Origin: a virus
Length of the DNA stretch: 53,666 bases
Virus record (IMG/VR): IMGVR_UViG_3300013126_000043
Span: 1-53,666 of that record
Strand: one strand, 5' to 3'
The first letter of the stretch is position 1. Each line of letters opens with the position of its first letter. The translations under genes and the position numbers were made by a program. Of this stretch, positions 42,172 through 51,900 are shown piece by piece. The notes below the pieces were generated by a model. The model made no database searches and was not told where the DNA came from. It was given only the letters and a program-made list of their open reading frames with translations.

Positions 42172-42834
42172 ATGGCAGCAGAGGAATATACATCAGTTAA
42201 TAAGTATCTCAATACTTATACCACATTCTCAGGTGCAGACATTGTAGCTACATTTGGTGGAGTAGAAATAGGTGCCCTTTCCGGTATCACTTTCTCAGTC
42301 ACCAGAGAAAAGGCCCCAATCTACACTATGGGATCACCCAACCCACGCTCTTTCTCAAGAGGCAAGAGGGGTATTGCTGGTTCATTGATTTTCACAGTCT
42401 TTGATCGCCCCGCTCTATACAAGATGTTGGATCAGAACTACTCACAAAACAGACCTATGGATTTCTACACAAGAAGCCATAATACACTTCCTGGTGACAA
42501 TGGCCACAGAAGAGGTATTGCCGATGTCAACGAGCAGAAGACTGGAGTAGTCAGAAAGGTTCCTTTCTACGCTGACCAAATTCCACCCTTTGACATTACT
42601 ATAACATTTGCCAACGAGTATGGTCAGGCTGCTGTCAGATCAATATTCGGTGTAGAACTTCTCAATGAGGGTTCTGGCGCTTCAATGGATGACATTGTTA
42701 TCGAAGAGACAATGACATATGTCGCCCGTGAACTTGGCCCCATGTACACAATTAGAAATGACACTCTTGTTGATCCAACTAACTTGGTAGGAATACCACC
42801 CGAGGGATTGAATACAACAATCATCAGACCCTGA
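42172..42834 (+). CDS. tail tube protein
   Basis: 220 residues, GGAGGGTAAAACAAA before ATG. The chain contains FSGADIVATFGGVEIGALSG, then GIAGSLIFTVFDRP, PPFDITITFANEYGQ and SIFGVELLNEGSGASMDD with TMTYVARELGP. These are shared with the next two genes (see 42908 and 43718). It has the codons of abundant proteins and is followed by a strong terminator. It is therefore the main tube protein that is stacked within the sheath. Confidence 0.85.
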   Translation: MAAEEYTSVNKYLNTYTTFSGADIVATFGGVEIGALSGITFSVTREKAPIYTMGSPNPRSFSRGKRGIAGSLIFTVFDRPALYKMLDQNYSQNRPMDFYTRSHNTLPGDNGHRRGIADVNEQKTGVVRKVPFYADQIPPFDITITFANEYGQAAVRSIFGVELLNEGSGASMDDIVIEETMTYVARELGPMYTIRNDTLVDPTNLVGIPPEGLNTTIIRP

Positions 42835-42853
42835 TAATTTTTAGTGTCGCCAG

Positions 42854-42898
42854 AATAAGTGCATGGGAGGTATCTTCCATGCACTTATTTATTTTTTG
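42854..42898 (+). terminator. strong terminator after the tube gene
   Basis: AATAAGTGCATGG (42854-42866) pairs perfectly with CCATGCACTTATT (42877-42889), 13 pairs, followed by TATTTTTTGG. It splits the abundant sheath-tube transcript from the following baseplate genes. Confidence 0.9.
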
Positions 42899-42907
42899 GA
42901 GATTTTA

Positions 42908-43705
42908 ATGGCAGAAATCAAAACATTTACTTTTAGAAAAAGTAAACAAGAAGAACCAGTTCAGCAAAGTGGAAATGATCTTTATGACTGGGAAAAATAT
43001 TTATCTACAATGTCATATTCTGGCGCAGATGCTGTTGCCACAATTGTTCTACCAGTAATAGGTCCAGATGGAAATGTCGAGTCTCAAGGAGATTCCATAA
43101 ATCTGGGAGAGCTGCAAACAATTTCGTATTCTATACACAGAGAAAATTCTCCAGTAAGAACACTTGGCCATGTCAACGTTAGAGGTTTCATAAAAGGCGG
43201 TAGAACAATAGCTGGAAGCCTAATATTTACAGTTTTTAACGAGTACGCTTTTTATCGTATAAAAGAATTTAAACAATATTTAGCAAGAAAAACCGGATAC
43301 TTTGCTCCATTGGCGGATATGTTGCCACCATTTGATATTGTTATAACATTCTTTAATGAATATGGTATTGGCTCAAAAATGAAAATATTTGGAGTAACCA
43401 TAGTCGATGAAGGACAGACTTTATCTATAGACGACTTGATAACCGAGCAGACATATACCTATATGGCTAGAGGGATACAGCCTTTGGTGAGAATGCCTAA
43501 CGACAGCACAGTTCCTAGGGACACATCTTACACCGATGAGATGAAAGCTAGAGATCAAATCAGCACAAATGTTTTTGGTGATTTAATTATTACTGATCTA
43601 GCTGCTCTGCAGGAGCAAGTTGATGAAACTGAATATTATAATACAAAATACAATAGGCCAACAGTTCCAGCTCAGGTTATGCCTCCTGGAAGATTGCATC
43701 TGTAG
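42908..43705 (+). CDS. tail-tube paralogue 1, probable tube-baseplate adaptor
   Basis: 265 residues. ATG at 42908 is chosen for GGAGATTTTA just before it; an upstream ATG at 42863 lies within the terminator. Shared with the tube protein are SGADAVATI, REN(S)PVRTLG, GRTIAGSLIFTVFN, PPFDIVITFFNEYG and IFGVTIVDEGQTLSIDDL. A loop insertion (about 40-55) and a longer C-terminus (160-265) are added. In T4 the tube-like proteins gp48 and gp54 start the tube on the baseplate, so that role is likely. Codons are those of ordinary genes, which fits low copy number. Confidence 0.7.
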   Translation: MAEIKTFTFRKSKQEEPVQQSGNDLYDWEKYLSTMSYSGADAVATIVLPVIGPDGNVESQGDSINLGELQTISYSIHRENSPVRTLGHVNVRGFIKGGRTIAGSLIFTVFNEYAFYRIKEFKQYLARKTGYFAPLADMLPPFDIVITFFNEYGIGSKMKIFGVTIVDEGQTLSIDDLITEQTYTYMARGIQPLVRMPNDSTVPRDTSYTDEMKARDQISTNVFGDLIITDLAALQEQVDETEYYNTKYNRPTVPAQVMPPGRLHL

Positions 43706-43717
43706 AAAGGTAATATT

Positions 43718-44719
43718 ATGCCGGCACCAATTGCGCAGGTTTTCCCTGGAGTTTTTTCTAATAACGCTAGAAAAGAATTTAATCCAATAAATGAAAAGCT
43801 AGATTTAACTTGGAGTGGTGGTAGTTCTACAGATCGAAGATTTAGTAATTATTATGATTATTACTTCAGTGGCGAAGACATCAAAATTTTTATTGATGGA
43901 CTATTTGATCCTAATGACGAATTAGATATAGCAACTTTTGCTTTCAATGTGCGTCAAGAAAAGCAACCACTGTACGGATTTTGGTCATATAATTACGATG
44001 CCATAATGTATGGAACCAGAATTATAACTGGAGAAATAGCTTTATATACTAGATATCCAAGAAGAATGACAGACTTGTTGGAAAAAGCAGCATCAACTAG
44101 ATCTGCACTAGCAAATGATAAAAGCGCCCCAGGCAGAGTTTTGTCTAATTTAAGAAGCCAATTAGAAACAGAAGAAGATGAGGCTTTAATTAACAAATAC
44201 TGGGAAAGAGGTCAGTTAGACAGAATTACAGATGATCCATTTGCTAAGAATGTCATAGACTCTGATAGAAATATATTTAGCGCACACCCTCCTTTTAACC
44301 TTATTATAGTTTACGGAATGGAAGAAGTCGCCTTGTCACCAAAAAACCTATTTCAGACAGATACAAATGATGTAGAGTTTAATGGTTCTTTAGATAATCT
44401 TTCTAGAACAATGCTTTCTGATGTTAATCAAAGAGTTGTTAAATCTACTTCTTTAAGTTCTCCAATGAAAATTGTGATACAGGAAGTAAACCTGATTAAC
44501 ATGTCAACAGTATATGCCCCAGGTGGGCAGCCAGTTGTGGAAACTTATCAATTTATGGCAAGAGACCATTATTTTACAGAGGTAGACACAACCTTCATAA
44601 AGAGAGCTTCGGCTGCAAACGTTTCTTCTGGTCCGTTGGCACCTTTGGCAATTGCGGAGAATTTAAATTATGTAACAAATTGGGGTCAAACATTAGGTGG
44701 TTTAGCCCCTATAATATGA
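43718..44719 (+). CDS. tail-tube paralogue 2
   Basis: 333 residues, more diverged. It keeps the tube features FSGEDIKIFIDGLF, VRQEKQPLYGFW, GTRIITGEIALYT, HPPFNLIIVYGME and ETYQFMARDHYF in the same order. An acidic, helical insert lies at about 125-175. A second baseplate tube initiator or a hub-linked adaptor is the likely role. It is followed by a TGATATAAT promoter. Confidence 0.65.
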   Translation: MPAPIAQVFPGVFSNNARKEFNPINEKLDLTWSGGSSTDRRFSNYYDYYFSGEDIKIFIDGLFDPNDELDIATFAFNVRQEKQPLYGFWSYNYDAIMYGTRIITGEIALYTRYPRRMTDLLEKAASTRSALANDKSAPGRVLSNLRSQLETEEDEALINKYWERGQLDRITDDPFAKNVIDSDRNIFSAHPPFNLIIVYGMEEVALSPKNLFQTDTNDVEFNGSLDNLSRTMLSDVNQRVVKSTSLSSPMKIVIQEVNLINMSTVYAPGGQPVVETYQFMARDHYFTEVDTTFIKRASAANVSSGPLAPLAIAENLNYVTNWGQTLGGLAPII

Positions 44720-44722
44720 TTA

Positions 44723-44731
44723 TGATATAAT
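44723..44731 (+). promoter_or_regulatory. extended -10 promoter (TGATATAAT)
   Basis: TGATATAAT 28 bases before the chaperone start, just after the tube paralogue's stop. A second TATAAT lies at 44734. CAAGGAG follows 6 bases before ATG. Confidence 0.5.
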
Positions 44732-44758
44732 GTATAATGATTAGTTCAAGGAGATACG

Positions 44759-45313
44759 ATGGAAAATAAAAGAAAAGTTGTTTTACAGAATCTAGAAATA
44801 GAAGATACAAATACTTCTCAGGAAATTAATTTTACCCTTTCAGGATCTGATGATATAAATTCTATGGATGTTGAATTGGAAGATGATGAGCAGTTTTTGG
44901 CAGATATCGCTGAAGAGGAACAAAAGCAGTATACCGATATAGAAGAGGTTCCGGACGAAGAAGAAATCTGGAAAGACGGTCCTAAAGCCGGTATTGTCAA
45001 AGAGTGGAAAAAGCAGTACGGCGACATTTATGTCACCTCAATCACATATGATAAGCATGTTGTGTGGCGTGTTCTTAATAGAGCTGAATACAAGCAAATT
45101 GTTAAGAAGATGGAGCAATTGGTTCAGTCTGGTCAGTTATCTACAGCTGAGGCTAATCTTTGGAACGAAGAAACTATAGCTGAACTGTGTATGCTCTACC
45201 CTAGATTTGACAAGACCAACGCAGCAGGGTTTATGGCTGGCTTGCCATCACTAATATCTCAGGAGGTATTAGAGGCTTCTGGATTCGTAGCGCTAGAGGT
45301 AAGACAGTTATAA
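44759..45313 (+). CDS. tail assembly chaperone 1
   Basis: 184 residues. The first 75 are strongly acidic. The core reads KEWKKQYGDIYVTSITYDKHVVWRVLNRAEYKQI and then ETIAELCMLYPRFD, LPSLISQEVLEASGF. It is a paralogue of the next gene. Position between the tube and the very long gene at 45958 is that of the tail assembly chaperones that coat the tape measure. No slippery site was seen near its end, and the second protein has its own start. Confidence 0.7.
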   Translation: MENKRKVVLQNLEIEDTNTSQEINFTLSGSDDINSMDVELEDDEQFLADIAEEEQKQYTDIEEVPDEEEIWKDGPKAGIVKEWKKQYGDIYVTSITYDKHVVWRVLNRAEYKQIVKKMEQLVQSGQLSTAEANLWNEETIAELCMLYPRFDKTNAAGFMAGLPSLISQEVLEASGFVALEVRQL

Positions 45314-45314
45314 A

Positions 45315-45944
45315 ATGTTGACAGCTGATTTTATTTTTTCTTTGAAAAATAAATACGGCAACATTTATAGTGTTAATATAAAAAATGAAACTGTTGTTTT
45401 CAGAGAATTAACTTTCAAAGAATACGATAAAATTCTTTATCTAAAAACTCTAGAAGATGTTGACTCTTCTGATATCGAAGATATTATTCTTGAATTTGCC
45501 GTAATATACCCGGAGGGTTTCGATACGATGATGATACCCCCGGGTATTGTTGCCAACTTGTCTTCCGAAATATTAGATATATCTGGTTTCTTCAGTGCTT
45601 CAATTGCTAAGAGAATTCTTGATGAAAAAAGGTTTGAAGCAACTGAAGTTAAAAATTTAATGAAAGCATTTGTTTTAGCTACTATAACATCATATACTCC
45701 AGAAGATTTGGAGAATATGACTTTCTCTGAATTAGCAGAAAAAGTAGCTTTATCTGAAAAGATAATTGAAATAAAACAAAATGCTAATGGTATGGAATCT
45801 ACTGACTTAAAGATTCAGTTGATAGATCCCGAAGAGGAAGAGCAAAAACAGAAGATTTCTGCAGCTAGACATAATCTTTCTAAGAAAGATGGCGAGGCTG
45901 TATACGAAGATCCTATTGCTCAAAAGCTGTGGGGCATGAAATAA
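45315..45944 (+). CDS. tail assembly chaperone 2 (paralogue)
   Basis: 209 residues. The segments LKNKYGNIYSVNIKNETVVFRELTFKEYDKI and EDIILEFAVIYPEGFD, with LSSEILDISGFF, line up with the previous gene, so the two arose by duplication. It adds a C-terminal helical arm rich in Glu and Gln (LIDPEEEEQKQKI). The start follows the previous stop by one base. In most phages the second chaperone is made by a frameshift; here it is a separate gene. Confidence 0.7.
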   Translation: MLTADFIFSLKNKYGNIYSVNIKNETVVFRELTFKEYDKILYLKTLEDVDSSDIEDIILEFAVIYPEGFDTMMIPPGIVANLSSEILDISGFFSASIAKRILDEKRFEATEVKNLMKAFVLATITSYTPEDLENMTFSELAEKVALSEKIIEIKQNANGMESTDLKIQLIDPEEEEQKQKISAARHNLSKKDGEAVYEDPIAQKLWGMK

Positions 45945-45957
45945 GTAGGGAAACAAA

Positions 45958-48900
45958 TTGGTTAGAGATCCAGGACCTATTCATAATCTAGGCTACAGCG
46001 TGACGTCTAGAGACGTTCCAACTATGGTTGACGAAGAAAAGGGAGATGCCCCTAACTCGTCTTTTATTTCAAAAGCTTTAAATAATCATCCTGTTCTCAG
46101 ATTTGTATCTACTGCAGCAACAACAATGGCTTCGGCTTTTGTTTTGTCAAAGCTAACAAAACAGGGTGGACTAAGGCTGGCCAAGACTGTCCAAGATAAA
46201 GCTGATAGTGGCGCTAGCAGATTTGCTTCTAATATTGTTAATGTATTTCCTAAAATCAGAAAAGAGCTAGACGAGCTTTCTGGTGTTAGTCGAATGATTG
46301 ATGGGAATACTCCCGATCAACTAGATCCGTATTCCCGGCTTGTCTTTGAGACAGCAGAAGGTAAGCTCACTACCGGCGTGATCAAGCACACGGACAGAGG
46401 TTATCACTGGACTGCTGGAGAAATTAGAAGAAGTGGAAAAGGAATAGAATATGAGACGGCTGGAGTATGGGGTTTCCGAGAGGAATCTCAGTCTCGCTTG
46501 GTCTCTATGGCCCGTAGAATGCCCTACGAACTGCCAGCGATGTATGTTGGTCAGAAAGCTATAGTTGATCCAATTTTTGGCGGTAGAGACGATTCTAAGG
46601 TTAAATGGTATAATCCTGTTGACGTAGTTACAGATTTTGTTAAAGATTCTACAATTAACCTAGTCTCAATGATGATTCCAATAGAAGTCGGTGGCGCTGC
46701 CATCGGGAATGCTAGAGCTTCACTGTCTAATTTTAGATATTCAATGTCAGACTTGGCAAGGTCGACTGGCACGACAGATCTGAAAACAACTTCTTCAAGA
46801 ATGTTTGTTAATTTGGCAGATATTATGTCTGAAGTTGGTCATGATCTAGCAGACATAACTCAAAAAGGTATAAAAGTTTCTGCTCAAACCAGTGGAGCGA
46901 TAAAAGCTGCTACTACAGAATATAATCAACAAAGAGTTGATATTAATGCGATTCTTTCAAGAACAAGAAATCTTAGAGCAAAGCAAATCTATGAAGATTC
47001 CAAGGGGTCTAAGCTTAAAAGGGCAAGAAATGTAGCGACCCAATACGCATTTGGTAATGACGCTAGTGGAAATTCTGGATATATAGATTTATTTCCTGGA
47101 CTTAGAGGCGTTGGCAGCGCCGTTAGACAGGGCATAAATCAGTTTCGTAAAGTAGGTCAAGGTTACGATGTTGTAACTAGAGCCATTGACTTTGATGCTG
47201 CTGTTCAAAAATATGGCGCCGCAAATCCTGATGCCTACAGAAGGCAGCTAAAGGGAGTCATAGAAAATCTTCAAGCTAACTCTTCCAATAGAATGGCCAC
47301 TATGGCTAGCAAAATGGCTAGAACATTTGGTGGACCAATGGGTTCTGAGAGTTTTTATTCATCAGAGTTCTATAAAGGAATAGAGCAAACCGAGTATAAG
47401 AAGGTCTTATATAGATCTTTAATGGAAAAAACTGCAACATCAGATAGGGATGATTTTGCAAAAACTATAGCAAAGTTTATTGACGATATAGATATCAATA
47501 AAACCGCTATGGAGCCATCAAGAAGAATAACTATAGGCGAAACTAAAATACTCCTTGATGGTGATGAGCCATTTGACGAAATAATAAATAGATTTAAAGG
47601 AACTTTATCTAAAAATAGAGCAGATGAATTTGTTCAAAAAGTTGGCAATTCTGATGTTTTGCAGCAATCAATTATTGATGCGAACAGACTCTTTACAGGA
47701 GCAGAGTTTCAGGCCGACATAAAAGCTAAAGCCACAAAGGGGTATAAGGCATTCCAGGAACAAGGAATGTTTAAGGTAGCTGGAAAAGTTTTAAAAACTA
47801 AGAAAGCAGATTTTGAAGATTTTCTTGATTTGGATAACTTATCTTACGCACAAAAAGATTTTCTAGTTAAAAGATCTGCTCAAAGATTAGGAATGAAACT
47901 AAAATCAGCTGATGGCACAGAATTAAGCAGGGGTGAGTTAGGGGAGTCTTTAGGTAAGGTTGGTCTTGATGTAAAAAACCTTGGTCAGCTAAGAAGTTTT
48001 CTTGTTAGAGAAAAGCAAATAAGCTCTGGTGTTTTTGCTAGCGGTTTTAATCTTTTAGGTTTAAGGCAAATAACTGTTGACGAGGCAACTCAACGTGGAG
48101 TATTCGCAAATCTAGATGAAGAAACTCAAAGTTTTATTAATCAATTATCATCCAGTATGGTTAGGGCTGATCCAACTAAAACAGCTTCGAGTGTTTCTGT
48201 TCTTCCTGATATCTTTATCACTAAAACAGGTAATATTTTAGACGTTTCTGGAATAAAACAGTCTGTAAGAAATGTTGGAAACTTTTTAGCTAATGATTTA
48301 AGAATACCAGTTCTTGGTTTTAATCCAGCAGATTTAGCCGCTAAGCAGTCATTTAATGAAATGTCTGGACGAACACCATTCCAATTTATCCAAGGTAAAG
48401 TTTCTCAGCCATTTTTGCAGGGAGCAGATAAATCTGCTGACTTCTATTTATTCTATAGCGGTGGAAAAACCAAAGGCAATGTTATGGCGTTTAATTACAA
48501 CGTCATGGCTCAACAATACACTTCTAGAACATTAGATGGAACTTTTAGACCTTTAAAGAAAAACAGTTCGCAGCTTTTAACTCGTGCAGCCAGAAATGCT
48601 GCTGCCGAAAGAGATGCTGAGTCACTTAACTCTTTAAACTATCAGGAAAATACATTTAGAAGTAAATTCTTTTCTGGTCTATCTAGATTTGGTGTAACGC
48701 CAGAAAAAGAATTAAGATTTAGACAAGCTTTTGATATAAACTATGACCAGCCAAACTCAATATTTGGTTTCATGTCTAGATTTTCTAGAAGAAATATCGA
48801 TCCAGAAAATCCTAGATTTTTTGCAGAAGTAATAGCCGGAAAAGATATCATCACAAAAGCCGGCACCTTAAGAAGGAACATCATTAAAGATGTAGATGGC

Positions 48901-51900
48901 AATGTTCAAAAGGTAAATGTAATCAATGCCGAAACCGGTCAAGAAATGGTTTCAGAAAAAGCTTTGCTAGAAGCTTTTGAAGGCTTTAGAAGAAGAACAT
49001 TTAAAGCCGGTTTTTCTCGAAGTGCAATGCGAAGAATTGAAGAAGCAGATCCGGCCTTAGCTACATTTAAGGGCAAGAGAATAACTGATCTTCAGAATGT
49101 GCAAGACAAAATAGACTTCGCTAATGTCTTACTTAGAAATATCGACAGAGATGCAAACGTTTTAAGAAGACAGGGTATTGATCCAGCAACGTTGCACCAA
49201 AGTGGAGCTAAAATTAGGAAAATATTAGAAGAATCAGATCTTTTATCTGGCTCACAAATTCGTTCGGTTAGCCCAACAATTATCACAAGAGAAGATGAGT
49301 TAACAAACGAATTATTTAAGTTTTTAATTCAAAGAAATGAATTAGTTGCAAATAGTACCAGTCAAACATTTGGTCAAAATTTTATTAAAATAAACCAAGC
49401 TTTGGCAAGTATGGCTAAAGAAATGCCAGCTGGCGAATTGGCCGAAGCACAAGCTGCAGCATTTGGAGCTCTAACCAATCTAAACTCAGTAAGAGCTAAC
49501 AGATCCTTTCTAAAAGAAATTCAGGTTCAAAGAAGAGCACTTGCAAATACAATAGAATCATTAGAAGCTGCCCCTGAACTAATTCAGCCATTTGCAACAG
49601 GTTCAATCGAAAGAGTTGGAGAAATAGGTAGGCTGGGTTTAGCTAAAAAATTATTATATCCCTCACTAAGCACCGCATCGTTTAAGATATCTCATTTAGC
49701 TACAGACCCACTGGGTTCTGCTACTGGGCCCGGAGCAGACGTTTTATTGGTTCCTACTTTTGGTAGCGTATTTTCCAGAAATCCTGTAGGCGCATTAAAG
49801 AGTGTTGCAGGGATAAATACTTATAGTAGTCCGGAAAATTATTCTAATCTTTCTGCCGCAGTTTCTCATGGTGTGGAAAGATTAAATAAATATTTTGGCA
49901 CAGTTGGTTTGCAACTAGACGTAAATCAGTATGGCTCTCCATTGGATCTTTTTGCGCGAGGTATGGTAGGCAAAAGGGTATTGCCACTATATGCCGGTGG
50001 ATTAGCGTTTATGACTGCTGATAGAACAATTGGTGGAATGGTAAACGAAAGAGATGCAAGAGGAGAAAGGGTTTATTCTCCATTCTTTGTCGGCGCTGCC
50101 GCAAAAGCTGTAGGCGAAGTTCATGCATTAGGTGCGGGAATTATGCCTGGCGGAATGAGCTATGAAGAAAAAAGAGAACAGCTTTTTGAGGGCGAAGTAC
50201 CCATAAGACAGGGTCGTTTTTGGCCATTAGGTAACACGCCTTTTATGGGCGGAAAGATAATGTATTATAGGCCTAGCATTTATCGTAAGATTGAAGCAGG
50301 GTCAATGTTTACTTCTGACACGTATGGTTCACCTATTGAAAGAGCGTTATTTTATACAGATGTATCTCCACTGCGTCCATTGGATCCATATCGTTTTGAA
50401 AGAAAACATTATGAGGACAGACCTTATCCTGTAAGTGGAGAGTATTTTTCTGGTCCTTTTGGTCCGCTAACTCCTGCTCTAAATGCCACTTTGGGTAGAG
50501 TATTAAAGCCTCAAGTAAAGATGCACGAACAAGAAGTTTCCCAAGCCTTATCAAACTATGCTCCAGCAGGGCAGTCTGGAGCATATGATGCAAGCGCTTA
50601 TTTGCAGCAAGTAGCCATGCCAATGCTGCCAGGGCAAGCTCCTCAGCAGCAATCTGGTCAAGCTTTTATTGGCGGATCGGCACAAGGGGGAATGCCTATG
50701 ATGTCAATGGGTGTTTCTTCTGGTGGGCCCGGACCAGGAATGCAGGCATCAACAAATGCTCAGTTGGCAGGCAGGGCAGGAGCTTTAAATACTGCTAAAT
50801 ATTCTACTATGCAAAATATAGGTCAAATAAATAATCAGTATACTCAGATGGCATATGGTCCACCAAAAACTCCTGGGATGATGCCGCCAAGAATTGTTGG
50901 TGCAGGTTCGCCAATTTCAGTTAGCGATCCACAGGTGCAGCTTCAAGAATTTGGGTACAGAACCCAAGAGGCCTTAGGTATCTATGGTTTTGCTGGCGCG
51001 GCATTCAGAGAATCTTTTGGATATGGTCAAGGAGACTTTGAGCCACAGAGAGCCGTTCTACAGTCTGCCTCTAAAGCATACGGTATGAGTAGACAGTTCT
51101 GGGATTATAATCTTGGTGGACTTGGTGACGTTCCAATGTTGGGTGGAAGAAATTTTGGTTCGATAGAATTCTCTGAAATAACTAGAAGATTTATACCAAA
51201 AGAAAGAACTGGTGTGGATTACCTTAATCCAATACAAAACACCATGGGCAAACAGTATCCATTTTTGCCAGGACCAGAATATTATTTAGATTTTACTAGA
51301 GGAGATCCTTTTACAAAAGTTCAAGAAGGCGAATTGCGTTTACCCGGAGTGGCTTATGAAAGATTAAACCAGTTACATTCAGACGAAACTGGAAGATATG
51401 GTTTATTGGATCAGTTTAAAATACTTGGTGATGTCGCTCCATATTCTAAGCAGTATAGATATTTAGATAAAAAAATTAACAGCTATTTAGATGATCCATC
51501 AGAAAGACTGCAAGCAGACAGCATTAGAGAGAGAGTGGCATCTATACAGCAGAAGGAAAGCTTTTCTGAATACAGTCATGTGGGCAAAACCGCTCAAGAA
51601 GCTGGAACTAATCCATTAGTCCACAATCTATCCAGAGCTGCAGAATACATTGCTCACAGAGATACTTTTATCAATAGAAAATTTATTAATAAACAGACAG
51701 CAGTAGAAGACTGGGAAAGAAATAATGTTTATGGGGCCACATTCCCTGAATGGCAAAGGCCATTTGAAAGCTTCGTAGAACCAATGCTTAACAAAGCTGC
51801 AGATAGAAATCCATTAGCCGCTTCTGCAAGCCTAGCTGCTGCCGGACTCTTTGCAGGTAGAACGCAGCCTGGAAAATTAGTCATGTCTGGCCTAGGTGCC

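Noticed and set aside
42863-42907. Upstream ATG for the tube paralogue
   Set aside because: It lies within the stem of the terminator and has no ribosome site; ATG at 42908 has GGAGATTTTA.
44759-45320. Programmed frameshift joining the two chaperone genes
   Set aside because: No slippery heptamer was found near the end of the first gene, and the second has its own ATG one base after the stop.
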